Below, piece after piece: positions 45,921 through 54,615 of a stretch of DNA of 64,000 nt. The stretch is from assembly GCF_014636865.1 (NCBI RefSeq), contig NZ_BMER01000001.1:2778718-2842717 (forward strand), in the 5' to 3' direction. The stretch is from Parapedobacter pyrenivorans (GTDB lineage: Bacteria > Bacteroidota > Bacteroidia > Sphingobacteriales > Sphingobacteriaceae). Position 1 is the first letter of the stretch, and each line of letters starts with the position of its first letter. The notes under the pieces are model-generated. The model had not been told where the DNA came from. It made no database searches and saw nothing but the letters and a program-made list of their open reading frames with translations. A program made the translations under genes and the position numbers.

Positions 45921-46906
45921 TAAAAAGACTTTATAAACAGAGAAAATTCCCCTTTTTTAAAAATGATTCGTCGAGCAAAGGCATGCACAAATCCAAACCC
46001 ATATCCCAACAGTTGCACATAGCTTGTTATGACTGCCAGTAGTCCAATCAAGACATTCCTGGTCCTGAAGGTGGCATCAAGCAGGATAAACATGGTGTGA
46101 AATAGCAGCGGCAGGAGAAAGCATGAGGATACGATTACGGACAGCGCAGCAATCAGACCAACCCCAATGGTGAATGCAGCAGGAGCCAAATGCACCAACT
46201 TCAACGAATGAGGGTGTCGTTTGTATAGGTTGATCCGCGCAATGCCCGAGTTATACACCTGCTTAAAGAACCGCCGAAAGTTGGTGCGTCTTCTATGATA
46301 TACATATGCGTCCTTGATCAGTCGAGTCTTGAATCCGGCATCGATAATTCGGATACTCATATCAATGTCTTCACCAAATCGCATCGTGGAAAACCCACCG
46401 GTACGTTCGAATACTTCCGCAGAATACCCCATGTTGAAACTCCTGGGATGGAATTTGTCTAGCTTTTCACTCCCGCCCCTGATACCGCCTGTGGTAAAAA
46501 AGGAAGTCATGGAATAGTTTATCGCCCGTTGCAACGACGTGAAATCTTCCCTTGCTCTGTCAGGACCACCGTAAGCATCGGAGTAATTCCGTGATAGCGA
46601 TGTTCTGACGGTTTCGATATAAGACGCCGGTAATACGCAATCCGAATCAAGGATAATCAGATAGTCGCCTTTAGCAATCCTGCTCCCTGCGTTGCGCGCC
46701 TGTCCCGGACCTGAATTTGAGATGTAAGTATAATGAAGGTTCAGTTTTGATTGGTAAGTATCCACTTCATCTTCACATTTAATGATTGAACCATCTTCAA
46801 CGACGATTACCTCAAAAACAGGATCCGTTTGTATGGATAGACTTTCCAGTAAATCCCTTACTTCGAAAGGGCGGTTGAACACGGGTATAATGACGGATAG
46901 GTGCAT
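45914..46906 (-). CDS. Glycosyltransferase family 2
   Basis: 330 residues from ATG 46906 (MHLSVIIPVFNRPFEVRDLLESL); a GTG ten codons upstream is an alternative. The GT-A fold has EVIVVEDGS, GPGQARNAGSRIAKGDYLIILDSDCVLP (DxD-type metal site) and GGFSTMRFGEDIDMSIRIIDAGFKTRLI. Two or three C-terminal hydrophobic segments (IGVGLIAALSVIVSSCFLLPLLFHTMFIL) anchor it in the inner membrane. It transfers a sugar from an activated donor, probably in exopolysaccharide or lipid glycosylation. No other polysaccharide gene is nearby. Confidence 0.9.
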   Translation of the reverse strand: MHLSVIIPVFNRPFEVRDLLESLSIQTDPVFEVIVVEDGSIIKCEDEVDTYQSKLNLHYTYISNSGPGQARNAGSRIAKGDYLIILDSDCVLPASYIETVRTSLSRNYSDAYGGPDRAREDFTSLQRAINYSMTSFFTTGGIRGGSEKLDKFHPRSFNMGYSAEVFERTGGFSTMRFGEDIDMSIRIIDAGFKTRLIKDAYVYHRRRTNFRRFFKQVYNSGIARINLYKRHPHSLKLVHLAPAAFTIGVGLIAALSVIVSSCFLLPLLFHTMFILLDATFRTRNVLIGLLAVITSYVQLLGYGFGFVHAFARRIIFKKGEFSLFIKSFYH

Positions 46907-47086
46907 GGAGCTGTACGGAAAATTGAAAAGTTGCACAGGGTGCCGTTATTCGGTATCCCTCATAAACTTAGACGGAACAGCCACTTAATACGCTAAGCGT
47001 TTTTCCATATTTGTCGGGAAAATGACGGAAAACGAAAAAAGCGAATATTTTTATTAGCGTTTTACACAGCATACTCGTCTATACAA

Positions 47087-47707
47087 TTGGAGACGCAAAA
47101 CTTTAGATTCAAACGAACAGGATACCTGCTTTACGTGGACGGGAAAGATGACGAGTATTTAACGGATTTTTTTGATGGCCGGGTAGACCTTACCGCCGAA
47201 CTGGAGGAAAAACTCTATAGCCGGTATTGGGGCAAACTGATGGGGGTAGCCCGCAGGTATGTGCAGGAAAGGGAAGTAGCACGGGAAATCGTGAACGATA
47301 GTTTCGTCAAGGCGTTCAGCAAATTGTCAACCTTCAGGGGCGAAGGTCAGGATAAGCCGATTATACTGAGGGCTTGGTTAATTCGCATTACCGTCAACAC
47401 GGCCATAGACCGATTGCGTGCTCAGCGCACAATGCCTGAGGTTACACCCTTAGACGGATTGGAAAACCATCCCGCTATAGAAATGGATGACAGGCTGGGG
47501 ATAGATGATATTTTACGTCTCATACAAGCCTTGCCTGACGTGCACCGGATCGTGTTCAACTTATACGAATTGGAAGGCTATTCGCACGAGGAAATCGGGA
47601 AGATGCTAAAAATACCGGTCAGTTCGAGCCGTGTCTATTTGGCAAAGGCAAAACAGGGATTAAGGGAATTGTATAGCAATTATTTCGGGGGGCGGCACGA
47701 TGGATAA
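47087..47707 (+). CDS. ECF-type RNA polymerase sigma factor
   Basis: 206 residues from TTG 47087; a GTG at 47135 would give a shorter protein. Sigma-70 region 2 (EKLYSRYWGKLMGVARRYVQEREVAREIVNDSFVKAFSKLSTF) and region 4 (IQALPDVHRIVFNLYELEGYSHEEIGKMLKIPVSSSRVYLAKAKQGLREL) are clear; region 3 is absent, as in extracytoplasmic function sigma factors. It overlaps the predicted anti-sigma/barrel gene by 8 bp. Upstream, TATTTTTA at 47046-47053 is a weak -7 candidate. The 180-bp gap to the glycosyltransferase shows nothing else certain. Confidence 0.92.
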   Translation: METQNFRFKRTGYLLYVDGKDDEYLTDFFDGRVDLTAELEEKLYSRYWGKLMGVARRYVQEREVAREIVNDSFVKAFSKLSTFRGEGQDKPIILRAWLIRITVNTAIDRLRAQRTMPEVTPLDGLENHPAIEMDDRLGIDDILRLIQALPDVHRIVFNLYELEGYSHEEIGKMLKIPVSSSRVYLAKAKQGLRELYSNYFGGRHDG

Positions 47708-48872
47708 GAGACCAAAGAAGGAATTGATAAACGGCATCAAAGACTTCCTGAAGGATTTTGAGGAGCCATATGACCACGGGGAATGGAAGCGGTTCCAACG
47801 GCAAAGAAAAAACAGGCAGCGGAAACCCATTCCGCTTTTTATAAAACTAGCTGGGGTCGCTGCCTCCCTCTTCCTGATGGTCTATGCATCAGTCAGGTTT
47901 CTTCCATTTTTTGATCGGAAGGATGAAATCGGAGGGAAGGTACCCAAAGCGGTGCCCTATTGTATTGGAGACCGGGAGCAACAGACGAAAGACACAGCTA
48001 GTGTAGGTGCTATCCCGCCTTTGGTTGACGGTGATGATCAAATGCGGGAAATGCCCGAAGCAATAATGCCTGCTCAGCGATTGCCGGATTTTAACCGGGA
48101 GTTACAAACCCAGCCCAGCTCGGTAACGGCTAATACAACCGGGATAATGCTCGATTCGATACCCAAGGCACAGGCCATCAAAAACGTTGGGCTCCAAGCG
48201 GGACACTTCGGTGCAGATTTGCCCAGGCATGGGGATCCGGCGCAGACCAAACCGGCAAGATCAAACTGGATAAATTTGAGGGATACACGGATAGGGTTCA
48301 ACATCAATCCCGCATTCACGAACAAGGGATTCTCTTTTGGCGGTGGGATAGCTGCGCAAATCCCACTGTTTAGCCGGATATCCACGGAAATCGGGGTAAG
48401 CTATACGAATTTAAGGGTTGGGGTGGACATGGCCCCCGATATGACCGATACCGTAAGGAGGCAACTCATCGGGATAAGGCATTCAGTCGGCATGGTCGCA
48501 ATCCCGGTATCCTTAAATTTTCTGGTTACCAAGAATTTCTCAGCATCTTTGGGGCTGGTGCCTTTCCGGGTGGTCCGGGACCAACGCACGGACATCCTCC
48601 AATCCTTTCGATGGGTAAAGGGTGACGTTTTATCCGGAGATACAACCAGCCATCTGGTTGGCGAGCGGACAACGTCCAAACGGTCCGATTCGCTCTATAT
48701 GGGGAAAACCTATTTAGGGTTCGTCCACATAGCTGGCCAGTTAAGCCCGCCAATCCTAAAGCGATATAATATGGTCATCACACCGTTTGTCGCCATTCCT
48801 TTGGAGGGGTTAAGCAAGGAAAAATATCGTTGGTTGCATGGGGGAGTGTCGTTCCGTATCTATTTGCGTTGA
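47700..48872 (+). CDS. Predicted anti-sigma factor fused to an outer-membrane beta-barrel-like domain
   Basis: 390 residues. A charged N-terminal segment (about 1-40), one membrane helix at about 42-70 (PLFIKLAGVAASLFLMVYASVRFLPFF), a disordered linker of about 110 residues, and a C-terminal part of about 190 residues with alternating strands ending in Arg (GFNINPAFTNKGFSFGGGIAAQIPLFSRISTEIGVSYTNLRVGV ... HGGVSFRIYLR) like PorT/OmpA-type barrels. Coupling to the ECF sigma gene suggests that the N-terminus holds the sigma factor. Two membrane localisations in one chain are odd. The identity as anti-sigma rests on context. Confidence 0.7.
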   Translation: MDKRPKKELINGIKDFLKDFEEPYDHGEWKRFQRQRKNRQRKPIPLFIKLAGVAASLFLMVYASVRFLPFFDRKDEIGGKVPKAVPYCIGDREQQTKDTASVGAIPPLVDGDDQMREMPEAIMPAQRLPDFNRELQTQPSSVTANTTGIMLDSIPKAQAIKNVGLQAGHFGADLPRHGDPAQTKPARSNWINLRDTRIGFNINPAFTNKGFSFGGGIAAQIPLFSRISTEIGVSYTNLRVGVDMAPDMTDTVRRQLIGIRHSVGMVAIPVSLNFLVTKNFSASLGLVPFRVVRDQRTDILQSFRWVKGDVLSGDTTSHLVGERTTSKRSDSLYMGKTYLGFVHIAGQLSPPILKRYNMVITPFVAIPLEGLSKEKYRWLHGGVSFRIYLR

Positions 48873-48920
48873 TGAGCTACTTTCCACTTCCTAGCAATTT
48901 GGGAGCCTGCTAATAAACAA

Positions 48921-48954
48921 TAGCGGCCAGCTGATTGATATCAGCCGGCCGCTA
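48921..48954. terminator. Strong hairpin between convergent genes
   Basis: TAGCGGCC-A-GCTGAT, loop TGAT, ATCAGC-C-GGCCGCTA: 14 paired bases with one A-C mismatch. On the minus strand it is followed by TTGTTTATTA, so it best serves as terminator of clpC; on the plus strand it can also end the sigma/barrel transcript. Confidence 0.8.
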
Positions 48955-48977
48955 ACGATTACATTATGCACCTTTAA

Positions 48978-51527
48978 TTAGTCGTCTTTCTTTTCTTCGG
49001 CAAGGTCCGACGGTTTGGAAGAACCATTGTCACCTGCCTGTATGTTGACGACTACCTCTTCTTTATCCTTCTTGTAGTCAATCTCCAGTGTGTTTCCTTC
49101 GGCCACCACGCCTTTGAGGATTTCTTCGGCGATGGGGTCTTCCAGATACTTTTGGATAGCTCGCTTAAGCGGACGCGCACCAAAATTGCTGTCGAAGCCT
49201 TTTTCGGCAACGAATTCCTTAGCGGCATCCGTAAGCTTAATGTTGTAGCCCAAAGCTTCAATGCGGACGAAGAGCGACTTCAGTTCAATGTCAATGATTT
49301 TGAAAATGTGTTCCTTATCCAATGAGTTAAACACAATCACATCGTCGATCCGGTTCAGGAACTCAGGAGCAAAAGCGCGCTTTAGTGCATTCTCAATTAC
49401 ACTGCGTGAGTGCGTTCCTGCCTGTTCGGTCTTGGCAGCGGTCGTGAAGCCCACGCCTTGCCCGAAATCCTTTAATTGACGGGCTCCGATATTGGAGGTC
49501 ATGATGAGAATGGTATTCCTGAAATCCACGCGACGGCCAAGGCTATCGGTAAGCTGCCCTTCATCCAATACCTGCAGCAACAGGTTGAAGACATCGGGAT
49601 GTGCTTTTTCAATCTCATCAAGCAACACCACCGAGTACGGTTTGCGGCGTACCTTCTCTGTCAACTGGCCTCCTTCTTCATAGCCAACATATCCCGGGGG
49701 CGCACCCACTAGGCGGGAGATCGCGAATTTCTCCATGTATTCGCTCATGTCAATCTGGATGAGGGAGTCCTCGCTGTCAAACATGAAGCGGGCCAGTTCC
49801 TTTGCCAATTCGGTCTTGCCGACACCGGTAGGACCCAGGAAGATAAACGAACCGATTGGTTTTTTAGGATCTTTCAATCCAGCGCGCGTGCGCTGGATCG
49901 CCTTAACCAGTTTCTTCACGGCCTCGTCTTGCCCGATGATGCGATCTTTCATCGATTCGGCCATACCCAAGAGCTTCTGACTATCCGATTGCCCTACCCG
50001 CTGTACGGGGATGCCGGTCATCATTGACACCACTTCGGCGACGTTGTCTTCCGTTACGGTATATCGCTTGGTTTTGGTTTCGGCTTCCCAAGCAGTCTTT
50101 TCTTCTTCCAGCTCTTCAAGCAATTTTTTCTCCGTGTCGCGCAGTTTAGCCGCTTCCTCGTATTTCTGGCTGCGGACCACTTTGTTTTTCTCGACCTTTA
50201 TTTCCTCGATTTTCTGTTCGATATCGATGATGCTTTGCGGCACGTGGATATTGGTGAGGTGCACACGAGAGCCCGACTCATCCAGGGCATCAATGGCCTT
50301 GTCTGGCAGGAAGCGATCCGTGATATAGCGTGTGGTCAACGTCACACAGGCTTCGATGGCCTCGGGCGTATAGTTGACGTTGTGGTGCTCTTCATACTTT
50401 TCCTTAATGCGGTTCAGTATTTCCACCGTTTCGTCATGCGTAGCGGGCTCAATCATCACTTTTTGGAAACGGCGGTCAAGTGCACCATCTTTTTCGATGT
50501 ATTGCCGGTATTCGTCGAGTGTGGTGGCACCAACGCATTGGATTTCACCACGGGCCAATGCCGGTTTGAACATGTTGGAGGCGTCCAATGACCCCGAAGC
50601 ACCACCGGCACCTACAATGGTATGGATCTCGTCGATGAATAGGATGACGTCCGGCGATTTCTCCAATTCATTCATCACTGCTTTCATACGCTCCTCGAAC
50701 TGGCCACGATATTTGGTGCCAGCCACCAAAGAGGCCAGGTCAAGCGTAACCACCCTTTTGTTGAACAGCACCCGCGATACCTTACGTTGGATGATGCGCA
50801 GCGCAAGTCCCTCGGCAATGGCCGATTTACCTACACCAGGCTCGCCAATCAATATGGGGTTGTTCTTTTTACGGCGTGATAGGATCTGCGAAACACGCTC
50901 GATCTCTTTTTCGCGGCCTACAATAGGATCCAGGCGGCCTTCTTCGGCAGCTTTGGTCAGATCGCGGCCAAAGTTGTCCAACACCGGTGTCTTCGATTTG
51001 ATATCGGATACCTTCTTTGGCTGACTGAAATGATCTTCTTCTTTGAAATCGTCATCGCCGGCAGCCGAACCCGGTGCCTGATCCGTGATGCCTGCCTTAT
51101 GTTGCTCAACATCTGCTTTGAATACATCATAGTTGATGTCGAACTGCTGCAGGATCTGTGAGGCAATGTTGTCTTCATCGCGGAGGATAGACAAGAGCAG
51201 GTGCTCGGTACCGATAACGTCGCTTTTGAAGATTTTTGCTTCCAGGTATGTGATTTTCAATACTTTCTCCGCTTGCTTGGTAAGCGGCATATTGCCAATA
51301 GGGGCACGAGACATCGAAGAACCTTTCACGGCATCTTCAATGGACTTGCGTAGTTCGGTGGTGTCGATCCCTGCATGTTTCAGTATCTTGATGGCCATGC
51401 CATCTCCTTCACGAATAAGGCCGAGCAACAAATGCTCGGTGCCGATATAATCATGCTTCAACCTGATGGCTTCTTCCCTGCTGTATGAAATCACATCCTT
51501 TACGCGAGGCGAAAATTTTGCTTCCAT
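48978..51527 (-). CDS. clpC: ATP-dependent Clp protease ATP-binding subunit ClpC
   Basis: 849 residues. Two ClpN repeats (FSPRVKDVISYSREEAIRLKHDYIGTEHLLLGLI and the repeat beginning LTKQAEKVLKITYLEAKIFKSDVIGTEHLLLSILRDED), AAA+ domain 1 (GEPGVGKSAIAEG), a short middle domain with a UVR motif (VRSQKYEEAAKLRDTEKKLLEELEEEK) that distinguishes ClpC from ClpB, and AAA+ domain 2 (GPTGVGKTELAKELARFMF). It unfolds proteins for ClpP. The C-terminal tail is highly acidic/basic and Bacteroidota-like. A candidate -7 box TACATTTA (51573-51566) lies upstream. Confidence 0.96.
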   Translation of the reverse strand: MEAKFSPRVKDVISYSREEAIRLKHDYIGTEHLLLGLIREGDGMAIKILKHAGIDTTELRKSIEDAVKGSSMSRAPIGNMPLTKQAEKVLKITYLEAKIFKSDVIGTEHLLLSILRDEDNIASQILQQFDINYDVFKADVEQHKAGITDQAPGSAAGDDDFKEEDHFSQPKKVSDIKSKTPVLDNFGRDLTKAAEEGRLDPIVGREKEIERVSQILSRRKKNNPILIGEPGVGKSAIAEGLALRIIQRKVSRVLFNKRVVTLDLASLVAGTKYRGQFEERMKAVMNELEKSPDVILFIDEIHTIVGAGGASGSLDASNMFKPALARGEIQCVGATTLDEYRQYIEKDGALDRRFQKVMIEPATHDETVEILNRIKEKYEEHHNVNYTPEAIEACVTLTTRYITDRFLPDKAIDALDESGSRVHLTNIHVPQSIIDIEQKIEEIKVEKNKVVRSQKYEEAAKLRDTEKKLLEELEEEKTAWEAETKTKRYTVTEDNVAEVVSMMTGIPVQRVGQSDSQKLLGMAESMKDRIIGQDEAVKKLVKAIQRTRAGLKDPKKPIGSFIFLGPTGVGKTELAKELARFMFDSEDSLIQIDMSEYMEKFAISRLVGAPPGYVGYEEGGQLTEKVRRKPYSVVLLDEIEKAHPDVFNLLLQVLDEGQLTDSLGRRVDFRNTILIMTSNIGARQLKDFGQGVGFTTAAKTEQAGTHSRSVIENALKRAFAPEFLNRIDDVIVFNSLDKEHIFKIIDIELKSLFVRIEALGYNIKLTDAAKEFVAEKGFDSNFGARPLKRAIQKYLEDPIAEEILKGVVAEGNTLEIDYKKDKEEVVVNIQAGDNGSSKPSDLAEEKKDD

Positions 51528-51565
51528 GAATGTTTTACCTTTCTTTTTGTATGCTAAGGATGCGA

Positions 51566-51573
51566 TAAATGTA
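51566..51573 (-). promoter_or_regulatory. Candidate -7 box of clpC
   Basis: TACATTTA on the minus strand matches TAnnTTTG at seven of eight bases, about 38 bp before the clpC ATG. No good -33 element was seen. Confidence 0.4.
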
Positions 51574-51690
51574 AAGAAAATTATCGCTTATGCCCTTAAT
51601 ATTTGTGTAACATTTATCAACAATTAAGCCATTGATACAAATATAACATTTTGTCAGGTGGCATAAAAGCTTTTATTGCACCTTTCTGAC

Positions 51691-51698
51691 TATCTTTG
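51691..51698 (+). promoter_or_regulatory. -7 box of the ettA/oxygen-sensing operon
   Basis: TATCTTTG fits TAnnTTTG and lies 38 bp before the ettA ATG at 51737. A consensus -33 box at the right distance was not found. The gap 51574-51690 is AT-rich and shows nothing else. Confidence 0.55.
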
Positions 51699-51736
51699 CA
51701 CTTCTTGTTTTTACGGGCGTTTTAAAAGACCATTGC

Positions 51737-53422
51737 ATGTCAGACGAAAAGATCATATTCTCCATGGCGGGGGTAAGCAAAGTTTACCCACCCCAAAAGC
51801 AGGTGCTGAAAAATATTTACCTTTCCTTTTTCTATGGGGCCAAAATCGGCGTCATCGGCCTGAACGGCTCGGGTAAGTCATCGCTGTTACGCATCATAGC
51901 CGGGCTGGATAAATCCATCAATGGCGAAGTGGTATTCTCACCGGGGTATACCGTGGGTTATTTGGCCCAGGAACCTGAGTTGGATGCCCAGAAAACGGTG
52001 CTCGAGGTGGTGGAAGAGGGAGTGGCTCACGTGATGGCCCTGCTCCGGGAGTACGAGGAAATCAATGAAAAATTCGGCCTTCCCGAAGTCTACGAAAATG
52101 CCGATGAAATGGACCGACTACTGGCCCGCCAAGGGGAGATTCAAGATGAAATCGACGCTTCCGGTGCATGGGAGATCGATAGCCAATTGGAACGTGCGAT
52201 GGATGCCTTGCGTTGCCCCGATCCGGATCGGAAGGTAGCCACATTGTCAGGAGGCGAACGTCGCAGGGTGGCATTATGTCGGTTGTTGCTGCAAGAACCG
52301 GATGTGCTTCTGCTGGATGAGCCCACCAACCACCTCGATGCAGAGTCCATCGATTGGCTCGAACAACACCTGCAACAATACAAGGGTACGGTTATCGCGG
52401 TGACGCACGACCGTTATTTCCTAGACAATGTCGCGGGCTGGATCCTGGAACTCGATCGGGGTGAGGGAATTCCCTGGAAAGGGAATTACTCTTCATGGCT
52501 TGACCAAAAAGCCAAGCGCCTGGCACAAGAGGAAAAATCGGAAAGTAAGCGACAGAAGACCCTGGAGCGCGAGTTGGAATGGGCGCGTATGGCGCCCAAG
52601 GCACGGCATGCTAAATCCAAAGCCCGCCTGCATAACTATGAAAAACTGGCCTCTGAAGAAACCAAGGAACGAGAGGACAAACTGGAGCTGTTTATTCCGC
52701 CGGGCCCACGGTTGGGCAATGTTGTCATCGAAGCCCAGCAAGTCAGTAAAGCGTATGGCGATAAACTGTTGTTTGAAAACCTCGACTTTTCATTGCCTCC
52801 AGCGGGCATTGTAGGCATTATCGGCCCCAACGGCGCCGGAAAAACAACACTCTTCCGATTAATCACCGGGCAGGAGCAACCGGACAACGGCACATTCCGT
52901 GTCGGGGAGACCGTAGCAGTGGGGTATGTCGATCAGTTGCATGACGATCTCAACCCTGATAAGACGGTTTGGGAAAACATCACCGGAGGAAATGAAAATA
53001 TCCAGTTGGGGAACCGGGTGATGAATTCACGGGCTTATGTGTCTAAGTTCAATTTCAATGGCGCTGACCAGCAGAAGAAAGTAGGCGTACTTTCCGGCGG
53101 TGAACGAAATCGCGTACACCTGGCCATCACCCTAAAAAAAGGTGCCAACGTACTGCTGCTGGATGAACCTACAAACGATATCGACGTCAATACACTACGG
53201 GCGCTGGAAGAGGGATTGGAAAACTTCGGCGGATGTGCCGTGGTTATTTCACACGATCGCTGGTTCCTCGACCGCATCTGTACGCACATCCTTGCTTTTG
53301 AAGGCGATTCGCAGGTCTATTTCTTTGAGGGGAATTATTCCGAGTACGAAGAAAACCGTAAGAAGCGTTTGGGAGACAATGCACCCCAGCGTATCAAGTA
53401 TAAAAAGTTGGTCAAAGGATAG
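51737..53422 (+). CDS. ettA: Energy-dependent translational throttle protein EttA (ABC-F)
   Basis: 561 residues, full length for EttA. Two ABC ATPase domains: Walker A GLNGSGKSSLL and GPNGAGKTTLF, signatures LSGGERRRVALC and LSGGERNRVHLA, Walker B VLLLDEPTNHLD and VLLLDEPTNDID. The arm and P-site tRNA interaction linker lie between them (WARMAPKARHAKSKARLHNYEKL). EttA binds the ribosomal E site and gates the first peptide bond according to ATP/ADP ratio. Its stop codon abuts the ATG of the FixL-like kinase without a gap, an unusual partner. Confidence 0.95.
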   Translation: MSDEKIIFSMAGVSKVYPPQKQVLKNIYLSFFYGAKIGVIGLNGSGKSSLLRIIAGLDKSINGEVVFSPGYTVGYLAQEPELDAQKTVLEVVEEGVAHVMALLREYEEINEKFGLPEVYENADEMDRLLARQGEIQDEIDASGAWEIDSQLERAMDALRCPDPDRKVATLSGGERRRVALCRLLLQEPDVLLLDEPTNHLDAESIDWLEQHLQQYKGTVIAVTHDRYFLDNVAGWILELDRGEGIPWKGNYSSWLDQKAKRLAQEEKSESKRQKTLERELEWARMAPKARHAKSKARLHNYEKLASEETKEREDKLELFIPPGPRLGNVVIEAQQVSKAYGDKLLFENLDFSLPPAGIVGIIGPNGAGKTTLFRLITGQEQPDNGTFRVGETVAVGYVDQLHDDLNPDKTVWENITGGNENIQLGNRVMNSRAYVSKFNFNGADQQKKVGVLSGGERNRVHLAITLKKGANVLLLDEPTNDIDVNTLRALEEGLENFGGCAVVISHDRWFLDRICTHILAFEGDSQVYFFEGNYSEYEENRKKRLGDNAPQRIKYKKLVKG

Positions 53423-54610
53423 ATGGATACGTCGAGGTTACTCAAGGCAATTATCGAAAATGCAATCGATGGAATCATCACGATCGACCGGCACGGTATC
53501 GTGGATTCGATCAATCCGGCGGCGTCCAATATTTTCGGATACGAAGCACATGAAGTAATCGGTAACAACGTGTCGATGCTGATGCCCGAACCGGACCACA
53601 GTAGACATGACCAGTATCTCCACAATTACCTGGAGACCGGCGTCAAGAAAATTATCGGTATTGGCAGGGAGGTGAGGGGGTTGCGCAAGGATGGAACGAC
53701 GTTTCCATTCCGATTGGCAGTGAGTGAGGTGCATTATGAAAACAAGATTGCCTTTACCGGCTTCGTACATGACCTGTCAAAAGAAAAGGAGGCGGAGGAA
53801 AAGCTCATCCAACACATGGAGGAGTTGGAAGCAACAGTTAGTAACCGTACAAAAGATTTGATTAAATTGGTGTCCGAACTGGAAAGGACCAAATCCGAGG
53901 TAAGCCAATCGCTAGAAAAGGAAAAGGAACTCAATCAACTCAAATCGCGCTTCGTGTCTATGGCTTCGCATGAGTTTAGAACGCCGCTCAGCGCCGTGCA
54001 GTTGTCGGCCTCGTTAATTGAAAAATATGTAGAAAGGCCGGATCCCGCCAACGTACTCAAGCACACAGCCCGGATTAAAAGTTCGGTGCAGTTGCTGACC
54101 AGTATCCTGAATGACTTTTTATCCCTTGAACGGCTAGAGGCTGGTAAGGTATTGGCAAACAACGAAGAAATAAACCTGGTGGAGCTCGCCGAGGAAATTA
54201 CTGAAGAGATGCAGCTGATCTGCAAAACGAACCAGCATATCGTTTACCAGCATACCGGAGCTAAGGGGGCGTTTGCGTTGGATGCCAACCTGCTTAAAAA
54301 TAGTATCATTAATCTGATTTCCAATGCGATTAAGTATTCGGGCGAAAATACGTTCATTGAATTCAGTACGGAAATCAATGGCGAAACGTGTACGGTTATC
54401 GTAAAAGACGATGGCATCGGCATCCCCAAGGACGATCAGAAAAGCCTTTTTGAGCCGTTTTTCCGCGCGCATAATACAGGCAATATACCAGGTACCGGCT
54501 TGGGTCTTAATATCGTGAAAAGGTACGTGTCACTGATGGGGGGAGAAGTGGCTTGTCACAGTGCGCAGGATAAAGGAGCAATTTTTACACTTACATTCCG
54601 CACATCGTAG
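53423..54610 (+). CDS. FixL-like haem-PAS sensor histidine kinase
   Basis: 395 residues, no membrane segment, so cytoplasmic. The PAS domain covers about 1-125 (LLKAIIENAIDGIITIDRHGIVDSINPAASNIFGY, MLMPEPDHSRHDQYLHNYLETG, IIGIGREVRGLRKDGTTFPFRLAVSEV, FTGFVHDLS). His62 and Arg82 match the haem-ligand His200 and the O2-contacting Arg220 of Bradyrhizobium FixL, with the same 20-residue distance. A coiled coil (125-175) leads to the H-box (SHEFRTPLS, His183) and ATPase motifs NAIKYS, DDGIGIP and GTGLGLNIV. Probable oxygen sensor that phosphorylates the next gene product. Confidence 0.9.
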   Translation: MDTSRLLKAIIENAIDGIITIDRHGIVDSINPAASNIFGYEAHEVIGNNVSMLMPEPDHSRHDQYLHNYLETGVKKIIGIGREVRGLRKDGTTFPFRLAVSEVHYENKIAFTGFVHDLSKEKEAEEKLIQHMEELEATVSNRTKDLIKLVSELERTKSEVSQSLEKEKELNQLKSRFVSMASHEFRTPLSAVQLSASLIEKYVERPDPANVLKHTARIKSSVQLLTSILNDFLSLERLEAGKVLANNEEINLVELAEEITEEMQLICKTNQHIVYQHTGAKGAFALDANLLKNSIINLISNAIKYSGENTFIEFSTEINGETCTVIVKDDGIGIPKDDQKSLFEPFFRAHNTGNIPGTGLGLNIVKRYVSLMGGEVACHSAQDKGAIFTLTFRTS

Positions 54611-54615
54611 GCAAA

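Noticed and set aside
46990-47004. ACGCT-A-AGCGT with following T residues as a terminator
   Set aside because: The stem has only five pairs, and no gene ends there in the matching direction.
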